Below, in pieces: positions 12,000-23,897 of a stretch of DNA of 64,000 nt. Both the position numbers and the translations under genes were made by a program. The number at the start of each line of letters is the position of its first letter. The stretch's first letter is position 1. The notes below the pieces were generated by a model. The model was given only the letters and a program-made list of their open reading frames with translations, did no database searches and was not told the DNA's origin. The stretch lies in assembly GCA_030737835.1 (NCBI GenBank), contig CM060853.1:4978086-5042085 (forward strand), read 5' to 3'. This DNA is from Acorus gramineus. Lineage: Eukaryota > Streptophyta > Magnoliopsida > Acorales > Acoraceae.

Positions 12000-14900
12000 T
12001 GGTACCAGGCTTGATTGGATTTGGGCTACTCAAAAAATGAATAGGTTGACGAGCTTTGGTATCATGTATTTATTTAGAGCTTGTATGCAATTATGGAAGA
12101 AAATATAGTATAAATGCATAAGATCAAGACAATGATTTTAGGGTTTGAGTGTGTTTGTGTATATAAAATATAAGGGATCTTTACTTTCATCCCATGAAAT
12201 TATAATTCTATCACATTAAAAAGAATAAATATGGGGGTGGGGAGGATAACAAATATAAATATAAAAAGAGGGAAGGGACCTAAGGGCCTGAAAGCCCATC
12301 TCATTTTCAAGGCGGGTCAGGTTCGGGTCTGATTATGGAGCCGCGCCCTGCCCACGGACCAACCCAAAGAAGGCCCATTCGGGCTGGTCTGCAAGCCCGC
12401 CCACAGGTCAGGCCCACAGACCTTTGGGGGACAATAAAATTAATGAATGTATTTTTATTTGAATTATAGTTGAATTATGTAAATTATTAACATTTATGTT
12501 TTCTCAAACATTATATCTTCAATTTTATGTTATTTTAATATTTATGTATAAATGATTAACTTAAAATTAAAAACTCAAAAGAAATAACACGATTTAAAAT
12601 CTGAGCCTGTGCAGGGCCTGGGCCTGTGTATTTGGCCGCGGGCAGCCCGACCCAGGCCCGTTGCAGATGCCTGATTAACGGCAGGCCGAGACCTCTCTTT
12701 TTTACTCTCTCTCTCTTAATCCTTCTCTCTCCCCTTATGCACTGTCGTTGGCAGCACCTTCATCTCTCTCCTTCTGTCTCTCCTCCTATGAAAAAGACCC
12801 ACTTTTCATAGGTTCACCCATAAATTTTAATAAGAAAATGAGTCTTCAGTTTGTTCTAATTTTTACTTTAATTAATAAATTTATATTTTATAAAAAGATA
12901 TTTAGGTATTTTCATTTAGTATGTACATTCGTTTAGAGATATATATTATAATTCGGAAACATTTTTAGAGTAACAACTCATATTTATATATTCAATGTAA
13001 ATATAAAAATGAATGTTTTTTTTTTTTTTAAATTCAGCTGATGCACATTACTAATCTAGTATACATGCAACATGTGAGTTCAATTAGATTTTGATTTTTG
13101 AATTTTAATATTTATTGTTGGCCAATGGTTTAAACATTTTCCCAGGGATTTGTCATAAGATTTTTTTTTTTTTTTTTTTTGGTACAAAAGTCTGGATAGA
13201 GCGACACAGTCCAACATACAAAGACAAGTCTACGACTAGTACTTGCTCATAGGCCATAAACTTGTGGGTGCAAGCCAGCCCACACCAGGGGGCTTAAAAC
13301 ATTTTTGGGTGCTGTTATACCTAGATCCATTTTTAGCACCAATTCTAGCACTATATATGTCGATAGAAAATTAAAGACGTATATGTTTACGTTAACAAGG
13401 TATATGCTTCGAAAGAATTTTTTTATATTTTCTATAAATGTATTTATGCAATTCATTGAGTATATGCTTCATTTTTTTTATAAAATCATGTATCTCATTA
13501 GATGATGTATATTATTTTTAAAAAATTCAAAACACATATAGACTAGAATTAAGGTTAGAAACAGGGCTGAACGTATCATTATCAAACATTTTTTTGTTCT
13601 CTTTGTCATCAATAAGGCTAGAACCCTCGTATTCACCTTGAAAGGGGGTGTCACTTATGAAATGACCAAAGCCATTGGGGACAAGGTCATAAGAATTGTT
13701 AGGTTAAATTTTTTGGGCCTCAGTACATGAAATGTTGGGTTATAAACTTATAATGTCTATCTGTGAGGTTTAATAGATACTGAGGACCTAGTTTTGAAAT
13801 GGAGAGAACGAGTTCTTTGAAATAAAATAGGGGATCCAAGCAAAAAATAAAAATTTAAAAAAGTTCTTCTGATGTCTCTTTCAGTAAGGGCTATCCCCCT
13901 CTTACTTCTTTTATTTTGTTTATGTTTGTATTTTGGGCATTGTTCTTCTAATATAAAGACACATACATGATGTTTTTGGAAAAAATATGAATTCTGTAAC
14001 ATAAAGTTTGATGAGAACCCCTCATCACCCCTTATAACAAGAGTGTTTAGGTCCCGTTTGACACCGGTTTAAAAATGTGATTTTGTATAAAACAATTTAT
14101 TACTAAAAATTTGATTCTTTATGAAGTTTATTTTATTTATTTTGAAAAAAATATTTTTTTATTAAAAGCTAAATCAAATTTTTTAAATCAAGCATTTTTT
14201 TTTTTGGAACTGCTTGAAAACACATTTCTTTTTATGGTTGGATTGGGTTGTGGTTGGACGAAAAGTGGTGGAAAGAGTGCAGTTATACACTGTTTTTTTT
14301 TAGCACTAATAGCAATCTTATATGGCATGTTAGTATCATAAACTCATATAATCGAAGTGTATACCTCATTTGAAATTTTTCACATTTTATAAATAGATTA
14401 ATGCAATTTTTCAGATTATACCTTCATTTTTATAAAACTCAGTGATTCGTTACCCCTATGTGGAGAAATAGTAGACGTGGAATAGGGTGGAATGAACCTA
14501 AGAAATCTATTTACCTGCAAAGAATAAGTGAGTATAGCCATACCAAAATGGGTGAAAATAAATTGATATTTATATTCCAAGTCTCATTTGAAATTGTGTT
14601 ATTCAAATAATCTATTACACTTGTATAAAGGAGGCATATATCAAATCACCTATCATTATTCCTTATAAATTAGGGGGACCCACGTATCAAATTATTTTTT
14701 CATCTTTCATAAATTCTAATCTACATCTTATTCACCATGGTCAACCAAATAATAAAAACTTTATTACTACACTTCCCAACGAGAATAACTAAAAACACAA
14801 CCCCCCCCCCCTTTAGGGTGTTACAAGAGTTATTTATATCTTGATAGCCATATCAGGATAGATAATAATACATGTTGAATATGCAATTTTTTGTTTGACT

Positions 14901-15132
14901 GTCTTTCTTGTTATTCTCATTGGAAAACATAAAGATGACTTTTTTATTTTTTGGTTCACCTTAAATAAAGTGAGGATAAGTGATGAATAAGAGATGGATA
15001 AAGCTTATGACTTTTTAAATGATAATTATATCCCTACATAAATTGTTTGTGTTTGGGTTAGTTGGGCAGTTGAGCAGCGACTAAGAATTAATTAGGGATT
15101 AATCGATTACTTTTTAAAATAATAAATATAAT

Positions 15133-15176
<44 letters not shown>

Positions 15177-15540
15177 TTTATATTACAAAATAATAACAAA
15201 GTAACGTCAAAATAAAATTAATAATATAAGCATAATAGGATAACATAAAAAATTAATTAATTAATATATAATATATAAGGTAACTTAATAGTTTATTAAT
15301 CAATTGTGGATTAATCGGAAAAATAGCTAGGTGCTAAGCATTGCGGGTTAGGGCCACCTAGGCCTAGGTAGGGGATTTTTTAGAACATTGTTTCAAGGGT
15401 GAATAATTATTAGACATTATCCTAATTTATCCAGATATAACTATCAAAGTTTATTCTAGTAAAATAAATAATTTTTTTTATAGCTATTCTTCAACATTCC
15501 TCTATATTCTCTGCTCAAGTTCAACCCCAAACGGGGGGTT
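12000..15540. other. Gene-free interval with TE relics
   Basis: No supported gene. 12290-12430 and 12600-12690 are GC-rich islands built of GGGCCTG, GCCCGACC and related words in otherwise AT-rich DNA. They resemble the termini of a dispersed repeat and recur around 55060-55110. 14580-14940 is a relic related to the MITE at 8267-8651. An (AAT)n run of about 13 units lies at 15138-15176. Long poly-T and poly-C tracts occur at 13159-13180 and 14802-14812. Confidence 0.5.
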
Positions 15541-17735
15541 TAAACTAAGCTTGTCAACTGGTCGGATCCGGGTCGGGTTGGGGTGGACCCGGACCCGACC
15601 CATTTGATTGTCGAGTCCATATCGGGTCTCGGGTTGGGTCGGGTCGACTCATTAACTAGTACAGGCTAGACAAAGAGAAGTTCAGAAACTTTTCAAGGGC
15701 CTACAATGGCTTCATTTTTTTTTTAATAGAGTCTAATGTATTATAAATAGGACTGTCAACGGGTCACGGGTCGACCCGGACCCGACCGGATAAAAAGTGT
15801 AAATACCTGACCCGAATGACCCGACAATCAAAACGGGTCGCGTCTGGGTCCAACCCGACCCAATCCTATGGACCCGTTAGACTCGATTGACCCAACTCAA
15901 CTATTATGTTTTTTTTTTTTATGATCCAACCTAATACTCATGATTCAACCAAACATTTATAACTCAATATTGAATAATCATTTAAAATTTTAAACATTTG
16001 ACATATTTTTACAATCTTTTGACTTAACGTAAAAGCATAATAATTCAAACCATATTCCAAATGTTTTCTCATAAAACATTTAAAAATCAAAATAGTGAAA
16101 AAATATTTATAACACACCGGACTTTATTAAAAAGAAAAAAAATGAAACCATTGGTAGGCCTTTGAAGAGTTTTTCAACCTCTCTTTGTGTGTCCTGAACT
16201 TGTTAATGGGTCGACCCGACCCGACCTGATCCGAGACCCGAGGTGGACCCAACCCGAAGGACCTGACAATCAAACAGGTCGGGTCCAGGTCCACCCCGAC
16301 CCGACCCGTTGACAGGCCTAATTATAAATAGTTCTTCACTATTTTGATTTTTAAATGTTTTATGAGAGAACATTTGAAATACGGTTTTGATTATTATACT
16401 TTTACGTGAAATCAAAAGTGTGTAAAAATATTTTAAATGTTTAAAATTTTAAATGATTATTCAATATTTAGTTATAAATGTTTGGTTGAATCATAAGTGT
16501 TAGGTTGGATGATAAATAAAAAATGGTTAAAGACATCTAAGTCCCTACAAACATGGGAAAACTCATATAAGTCCCTACTAAAATTGGGACAGACGTACGA
16601 GTCCCTGAAAACTTAGAAAAATCCAATTATTATCTCTGAGTTAAATTTCCATCCAAACTTAACGGAATATTCCCAGAATATTCCATCACATATAATTGTG
16701 TAGACATTAAAGTCCTTATAAACAGTCATAAAGACAAATTAGTCCCTGCAAAAGACAAAATTATCCCTAAAAAACTTTTACATTAAATTGTGTAAACATT
16801 GCAGTCCATATAAATAATAATAAAGATAAATTAGTCCCCGCAAAAGATAAAATTATCCCTGAAAGACTTTTACATTTAATTGAATGGACATTACAATCCT
16901 TATAAACAATCGTAAAGACAAATTGGTCCCTGTAAAAGATAAAAATACCCCTGAATGATTTTTACATTTAATTGTGTAGACATTGCAGTCCTTATAAACA
17001 ATCATAAAGACAAATAATATAATTTATTTATTTATTTTTTCATCTTCTATCCTATCACTCACACTCCACCTGAAGATCACAAATTGGATGTAAAAAAATA
17101 TTTTAACCAATAGAATGCATTTTTTAGGGGCATTTTTATCTTTTACATGGACCATTTTACCTTTACGATTATTTATAAGTTCTATAATGTCTATTTAATT
17201 AAATGTAAAAATCTTTTAGGAGCAATTTTGTCTTTTGCAGGGACTAATTTGTCTTTATGATTGTTTATAGGGACTGCAATGTGTACACAATTTAATGTAA
17301 AAGTCTTTCAGGGGCAATTTTATCTTTTGCAGAGACTAATTTGTCTTTATGACTGTTTATAAGGATTTCAATGTCTACACAATTACATGTGATGGAATAT
17401 TGTGGGAATATTTCATTAAATTTGGATGGAAATTTAACTCAGGATAATAATTGGGTTTTTCTGAGTTTTCAGGGACTCGTACGTCTGTCCCAATTTTAGT
17501 AGGGACTTATATGGGTTTTCCCATGTTTGTAGGGACTTAGATGTCTTTAATCCATAAAAAAAAATTACATAATATTTGAGTTGGGTCAATCAGGTCCAAC
17601 GGGTCCATAGGATCGGGTCGCGGTGGACCCAGACCCGACCCGTTTTAATTGTCGGGTCCTTCGGATTAGGTATTTACGCTTTTCTGGGTCAGGTCCGGGT
17701 CGACCCACAACCTGTTGAGAGACGTAGTTTAAACC
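15541..17735. mobile_element. Compound foldback element (order A-B-A'-B') bounded by GTTTAAAC words
   Basis: Block A (about 15556-15745) is rich in GGGTCGGGT and GACCCGACC words. Block B (about 15750-16100) follows. Then come the reverse complement of A (about 16135-16330) and the reverse complement of B (about 16335-16520, resuming 17565-17715). B' is interrupted by a second element (16525-17553). The outermost words are GGTTTAAACTA on the left and TAGTTTAAACC on the right. No coding capacity is seen. The arrangement fits a foldback transposon, or two overlapping inverted copies of one repeat. The superfamily is unknown. Confidence 0.75.
16525..17553. mobile_element. Mutator-like foldback MITE nested in the larger foldback
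   Basis: The termini GGTTAAAGACATCTAAGTCC and, on the other strand, GGATTAAAGACATCTAAGTC start inverted arms of about 450 bp each. The arms pair almost throughout. Each arm contains about four tandem units of some 90-95 bp with the core AAAGACAAATTAGTCCCTGC, followed by AAAAGATAAAATTRYCCCT. The centre is about 17010-17080. The flanks are ATAAAAAAT on the left and ATAAAAAAA on the right, an 8/9 match. That is consistent with the 9-bp target duplication of Mutator-like elements. No transposase is encoded. Confidence 0.82.
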
Positions 17736-17833
17736 CACTTTTGTTTCATCGAGGGAGTGGACGGATCACCTGGAGATGTATCTTTACTCCATTGGGCCAA
17801 AGGCCCAAGGAACATGGGTAGTGTATAGAAAAA

Positions 17834-18113
17834 GATACACGCAACCCCTATTGTAGCCCCAATTATAGTCCATTTTGTTTTTCTTTTTTTTTTAAAAAAA
17901 AATTATATACTCTTCTTTTGAAGTGAATGCTGTTATATGAAATGTCGTATATACTAAAATACATTAGTATATTTTTTTCATGGTGAAAAAATGAAAAAAA
18001 AAATTAGATCATATATTATGGTAAAACCTCATATGTTATGATAGTGTAATATATACTACGTTATTATAGCGTATGGGTTTACAAAACAGGCTACAAAATG
18101 GACTGCGTGTATC
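17834..18113. mobile_element. MITE with GATACACGCA termini (first of a pair)
   Basis: The left end GATACACGCAACCCC and the right end GCGTGTATC are inverted repeats. The body is non-coding and AT-rich. A second copy begins 17 bp downstream in the same orientation. Confidence 0.7.
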
Positions 18114-18130
18114 AGCAATGTTAGGAAAAA

Positions 18131-18371
18131 GATACATTTAACCCCATTATAGCCCCAATTACAGTTTATATCGTTTTTTTATTTTAAAAATCATACATTC
18201 TCTTTGAAGTGTGAAATGATGTATATATTGAAAATATAATAATGTATTTTTTTAATAAAAAAAATAAAAAAAAATTGTGTCATACATTATTATAGAAGTT
18301 ATACACTATGATAACGCAATATATATTGTGCTATCATAATGTATTAGATTGCAAACGGGGTTGCGTGTATC
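18131..18371. mobile_element. MITE with GATACAYNYAACCCC termini (second of a pair)
   Basis: It begins GATACATTTAACCCC and ends GGGGTTGCGTGTATC. It has the same internal order as the preceding element (TAGCCCCAATTAYAG, then a TTTGAAGTG run), with moderate divergence. Confidence 0.7.
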
Positions 18372-18837
18372 AGCGCTCATTACATTATGCACATTCTCAT
18401 TTGTAGCCCGCATGTATTTTGATTTTTTTATGTATATATTTAATTCTTGTATAAAAAAAATTGAACAATAGTTAAAGGGTGTCGATGTTTTGTAGCTTTT
18501 TTTAACAGTTATATGCCACTTACACATTATATAATATTACTTAACATGATTTGTACCCCACTATCTTAATATATATTTCATTGAAAAAAACATAATAATT
18601 TATACATTCAGCTCATGTAACCATGCATTTCTTTTTTATAAAAATTATATATTTTAGGGGGAAATCAAAACACACGCAAGCTACAAAATGATGTTAAACG
18701 TGTCATTTTTTCCTTAGGAAAATTATCACCCATTGTCAGTGGTACAAGGGGATATCTCCCCTAAGGGGGCTTGTTAGATTCCTAAATGGGAAAAAAAGAA
18801 ATGAAAAAAAAAGTGGACCTATGACTCATGAGCATGG

Positions 18838-19545
18838 TTATGTACATGTTTATTAAAACTTATAAACTATAAATTATAGCTTTTAGTTTAAAATAAATAA
18901 TATTGCATGTTTATTTAAATTTATTTGAACTTATTTAAGTTAAAAACAGCTTAAAAAAGTCATAATCTATAAACTGGGAAAGGAATGCTTTTGATATTAT
19001 AGCTTAGAAAATACATTAAATTTTTTTCTTTTGGACATTCGTACCCTTGATCCTTTTTACTAATAATATGTGTATTTATTTTTTTACTATTATATTAATA
19101 ATCACTAAACCACCTTTCATCTTCTCAATTTTTTTACTATTACAAAAAATACATTATTAATTTATTTTTATAATTTCATCTGTCACTTAATTTATTAAAA
19201 TTCTTGAATATAATATTTAAAAAATATTGTAGTGATTTAAAAATATTATTTATGTTAATTTGATTTTCTTTTAAATATTTATAAAATTAATTTTATATGT
19301 AAAAATTAACTTGTTTTATCAAACATAAATCAGTTTTTTACTTATATAGTTTGGGGTATTTTTGACAATTGTATAGTAAAAAGCTGTTTTACAACTTATT
19401 AAACAAATATCCACTACTACTTATTTATTGTTTTTAAACAGTTACAACAAACATGTCTATAACTTATCAGAAAAATTATAATATATAATTTATAAATTAT
19501 AATTTATAATCTGTAACTTTAAGTTGCAACAAACATGCCTATATT
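18838..19545. mobile_element. AT-rich inverted-repeat element
   Basis: The left end has CATGTTTATTAAAACTTATA then ACTATAAATTATAGC. The reverse complement of the right end has CATGTTTGTTGCAACTTAAA then a similar TATAAATTATAA run. There is no ORF. The outer limits are approximate. Confidence 0.5.
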
Positions 19546-20364
19546 TAGTCCCGTATATCCATTTGCAATCACTGTAACGATATATATATCATTAAAAAAA
19601 TTTAAAACATCTTATAAACAGGTCTATTCAATTTACTAGAGCGTATATTTTTTTTTCCTATTAATATACATACTCATTAGATGATGTATACTATTTTGTA
19701 AAAGAATATAATAAAAAAATACAGATTGCATTTATAAATTGAGTCTATCTAATATTTTCCATGGCTCACTGTCCATTTTGAGAGAAGATCCAGTCAATGA
19801 TGGGTATTATCATTACATGTCAGTCTTCAATTAAAGAATGACATATGTTTCATCACGTAATAAATATGTGAGATTTTAAGATGAATTAAAATAAATGTTA
19901 GTTTATAATTAACAACTGACATAAACTGATGAATGAAAAACTGAATGAATCCAGTCTCCCATTTTGAACCAACCCGGGCCCCAGACTCGTACTGTAGCAG
20001 TTTGTTGTGCTTTATGTTAATGACTGTGTACTGTTTACCAAAAGAATGATAATTGCCACCCTTTAAAACTCTCCTGTTTCATTCTGACCCAATTTTTTTT
20101 TCTTTTCTTTTCACAGAGATTCCATAATTCTAAACTAATTAATGATCAAGCTGTACTTGTTTATACCACAAATTGAGGTGTTAAAATTCCTCTTTAAATT
20201 TTGTAATAAAAGCTGTACTGTGTGTATGGTTGGGTCTGTGTGGTCGACCTGAACAATACATGGAACGTACACTGTTGGGTGGGCATATTAATTTTGATTA
20301 ACTTCATTGATAGAATTGACATAATTAAACTCTCTATTGCTGTATATATAGATATTAATTAATA

Positions 20365-20840
20365 GAGAAAAATTTATATAACCCCCTGTCTCTTGTAAAC
20401 TGACTGAAATTCATGTAATCCTTTAACTTTTCTTAAAATTTATATAACCGCATGAAAATACCTAGTAAATCTAAAAAACTTTCTGAATAAAATTTACATT
20501 TACAGATGATAAATATTTTATGAACATTATGTTCGGTTAACTCCGTTAAAAAACACAGTATATCAAAAAAATTCTACCACATGTTAACAATGTAGAAAAT
20601 TCTATATAAATGACGATTTTACCATTTAGGATAGAGTTTTAATATATTCAGAGAGTGTAAAATTATTATTTTTATATGATTGTTTATATTTTTAACACAT
20701 TGTAGGAATTTTTTTAATATATTATATTTTTAATCGAGATTAATTAAATAAAATATTTATAAAATATTCATCATCTTAAGAAAAAGCAGGAGTTATATGT
20801 ATCTTAATCAGATTTTGGGGTGTTGCATGGATTTTTCCCT
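20365..20840. mobile_element. Foldback MITE, about 475 bp
   Basis: The ends GAGAAAAATTTATATAACCCC and, on the opposite strand, GGGAAAAATCCATGCAACACC are inverted. The interior arms also pair: AGATGATAAATATTTTAT with its complement near 20755, and CAAAAAAATTCTACCAC with a complement near 20705. It lies just upstream of the DUF630 pseudogene promoter. Confidence 0.65.
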
Positions 20841-21023
20841 GATTAATTCAGTACTTTTGGTGTTTGGTTGAGTTCCAAATAGTCCCCAAATTCTTCCGGA
20901 TTCTGCATATTAACCTCGGAAATTTTCATCTCCTCGACGACACTTTTTTAATCCGACCTCGCGAATAGCGTATTTTCGTCCAACGGGTTTTCACCTTTTT
21001 ACCCCTGCTACTAACCCATATTT

Positions 21024-21031
21024 TATATAAG
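21024..21031 (+). promoter_or_regulatory. TATA box of the DUF630-family pseudogene
   Basis: TATATAAGG lies about 30 bp before a CT-rich stretch (CCCTCTCTCTCTCC) that looks like a plant transcription start. It is about 100 bp before the first codons of the DUF630-like reading frame. Function is inferred from position only. Confidence 0.5.
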
Positions 21032-21091
21032 GCAGCCGACCAGCCCTCTCTCTCTCCTCACCCCTCTCTGCGTCGACCGAAACAAAGAACG

Positions 21092-21775
21092 AAAAATCCG
21101 CAGGTTGACGACCTCCCTCTCGTGACGATGTGCCGTGACCGTCGCCGCCTCATCCGCGCCGCCGCCGACTCCTCCTACTTCCGCTCCCTCCCCTCCGTCG
21201 GCTCCGCCCTTCACCGCTTCGTCATCGAGGAGCTCTCCATCTCCGCCGCCTCCTCCTCCTCCTCCTCCCCCCCTCCCCCCTCCCCCGTCCTCACCCTCCC
21301 CTCCGACGAGGGAAAATCCAAGTCCGCCTCCTCCTCCTCCTCCCTCTCCCACCTCCCCTCCTCGGGCGAAGGGTCCGGCCACCTGGATCTGTCGTCCGAG
21401 GCTTCTTCACCGGCGCATCAGTCTTCGGCGTCTCCGTACGAGGAGCTCGCAGGTTCGATTTGGTGGGGCTTCGTCGGAGATTAGTAGTCCTGATTCGAGT
21501 GAGGTGAGGCGGAGGGAGGGGATCCCAAATTTGGAGGAGGAGGAGGAGATTGTGTCGGATGCGCATATTGATTTGGGGGGTTCCGGTGAGTCGTCGTCTA
21601 AGGTGGTTGATGCGGATGTATTGGAGGAGAAACAGAGGAAGAGCAGTTCGGAGAGTAGGAAGAGTGGGTCGCCGGCGACGGTGGGGGAGGAGGAGAGTGT
21701 GAGGAAGAAGGGGGTGAGAGAGTTTTTAACGGATTAAACAAGAAACATATTGATTTTCAACGTGTGGGTAACCAG
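21092..21775 (+). pseudogene. DUF630 (bZIP-like DUF630/DUF632) protein, 5' fragment
   Basis: This GC-rich stretch encodes VDDLPLVTMCRDRRRLIRAA and YFRSLPSVGSALHRFV, which I recognise as the N-terminal DUF630 segment of the plant DUF630/DUF632 family. Three defects are visible. The usual Met-Gly-Cys start before VDDLP is absent: the 5' leader runs straight into the frame and no ATG lies upstream in frame. About ten residues expected between AAAD and SYFRS are missing in frame. The reading then shifts frame near 21440-21480 (to SSEISSPDSSEVRRREG) and again near 21735 (to GLNKKHIDFQRVGNQTQVYF). The DUF632 part is not found downstream. Intact members are plasma-membrane or nuclear proteins of poorly defined function. 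The pieces could be a gene relic or a captured fragment. Confidence 0.7.
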
Positions 21776-22699
21776 ACGCAAGTTTATTTTGGTTCTAAAC
21801 AGGGTAGTAGTGGTTGACGTATTTTTAACATGTTAAAAAAGAACAATCTTTAACATTCAGCACTTATAAAATGGACCCAAATACCCTTCCAATAAGCATA
21901 TATGTCACTTGATTAACCAAACACACTTATCTAAATAACTGCATAAAAGTATCCGTTCAACCAAACGCTTTTATTACTGAACTCTTAAAGATTATCATCA
22001 AAACCTCTTTCTTCACTTATTAATCAGCATTTAAAATCCGTTTTTCGCCGCTGCCAAACACCATAATCACATCATGTTCTTTCTGACATTATTAAACTCT
22101 CTCACTAGCATTTTCTCTGTAATAAATTAACTCCCATGCGTCACATCTTGCTTTTTTTTTATTTTCCTTTTTATCTTTCTTTGTATAAAAGGAAACCTAT
22201 ACATGAAAGCAAGTACAAAATAGGCAGGTGGAGAGGGTGGGGGCACCTTGACCCATATTTTGTTGTTAATGAACGTTCTTACATTCAGTTACTTTTGAAA
22301 TATTTTTTTTATTATAAATAATAACATTGAATTTATTACAGTTTAAATTTTTTTTTTTTTTTATAAAAATACAAACCTCATTAAATAGTAGTGTATGTAT
22401 ATAATTTTTTTTTTAAATGAAAACACAGTGGATGACTAGAATTGTGATTGAGTGAAATATTTTTCTTTGTTAATAGCTATTAATTCTGTATATTTTTACA
22501 ATCTTCTTTGCATTGGCAGCCTTATTAATGCATTTAATGAAATTATTTAATGTATATATCTTATTATGTTAGTCTGTATTCTGTTAATGAAGAACCTGCA
22601 ATCTTGTTTTTGCTTTTTGTATTTTAGGAGTTTTTTTTTTAACATAACAGGGATAACATAGTAAAAACATGATCAAACTGATCAAGTTAGTTAGGTCCG

Positions 22700-23200
22700 G
22701 AATAGATATGATTGAGCCTGTTAATCAGACGGATGCGGATCGAATATGCTAATATCTATATCCTAACTTTCAGATTCAAATACGAATATCAATTTGCGGA
22801 TTTAGATCCCTTTGGATACGGATCAGATACAGATATTTTTTTTATAATTGATATGTTTGAATATTAATATTAATTTGGATAACCAAATGTTATTTTAGAG
22901 AGACATCAAAATTAAAATTGAGATTTTAAGGCTTATTATCTCTTTTAGATATCATACATTGACAATGTAATAGTATTATAATATATTATCATTCTGATTA
23001 ATTATACAAGATAACAGTATGGGTAATATATAATATAAATATATATATTTTTATAATATATGTCAGATACGGATATTTTTTGGATCGGATAGACTGATAT
23101 CCATATCCGTACTCCGGATCTTCGAATATCGGATATTTCTGATTTTTCGGATACGGATTCAGATCGGATTCGGATTTTTTTAAAATAATTGACAGATTTA
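22700..23200. repeat. Diverged repeat rich in GGATAYGGAT words
   Basis: The words GGATACGGAT, CGGATATT and GATATCCATATCCG recur on both strands. The ends (about 22735-22850 and 23065-23190) are roughly inverted. Similar text occurs at about 6225-6330 inside P4H-B intron 7. It is probably a dispersed non-coding element. Confidence 0.45.
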
Positions 23201-23370
23201 GATATGATAAATTTATCATTTTATTCTAGTAGTGTCAGTGTAGCTCCTGTAATATTGTTACATAAATCTGAACTGTTTATGGGTGATTTAACGATTTAGA
23301 TTGATCAATGTGAGTATCATAACACATAAAACATGATCACTTAAACATTTGCCAAATATAAAACCTCAAT

Positions 23371-23505
23371 TCATGCACTTTGTGGCCTTGACCAATGGAA
23401 TCAAGGAAAATGTTAGGTCTTTTTAAAATATATATTAAGTGTGTTCTTTTATAAAGAACCTAACATTTTTCTTGATTCCATTGGTCAAGGCCACAAAGTG
23501 CATGA
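23371..23505. repeat. Near-perfect hairpin (about 55-bp arms) upstream of the CLE gene
   Basis: The left arm from TCATGCACTTTGTGGCCTTG pairs with its reverse complement ending CCACAAAGTGCATGA. Over the first 47 bp I count one mismatch. Pairing continues with a small gap for about ten more bases, and the loop is about 25-30 nt. It lies about 390 bp upstream of the CLE start codon. It could be a very young foldback or MITE, or a small-RNA precursor if transcribed. Confidence 0.85.
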
Positions 23506-23590
23506 TAATCCACAAATATTCCTCTCATGTAGCCAAGGTTTGTGGACCCAAAATTCGGTTCGTTACAAACCAAAGCCAAAGTATGTAACT

Positions 23591-23593
<3 letters not shown>

Positions 23594-23622
<29 letters not shown>
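23594..23622. repeat. (AT)n microsatellite in the CLE 5' flank
   Basis: A run of about 14-15 AT units lies about 280 bp before the CLE start codon. Confidence 0.9.
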
Positions 23623-23630
<8 letters not shown>

Positions 23631-23897
23631 GAAAAAACTCACCTGTACAACTTTCTTTCAAAAAAAAGAAAAGAAAAACTAACAAACAAATTAAAGTGAA
23701 ACAAGAATCCCTTCCCACCTATAAAGAAAAAGCCTTTTCTTTCCCCCCAACTCCTCTCTATAACAATAGATATATACAAACAAAACAACCCTTACACACA
23801 CATTGCTGGCCTTCAAGTTCTCTCCTCCCACATTTTTCTTCTCATTGCATGTAAAAACATCATCATCAACCATTACTAAGTACTCTTAGCTTGTGTG

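Noticed and set aside
21023-21566. Gly-rich minus-strand frames opposite the DUF630 relic
   Set aside because: They are antisense shadows of a GC-rich Ser/Pro coding stretch.
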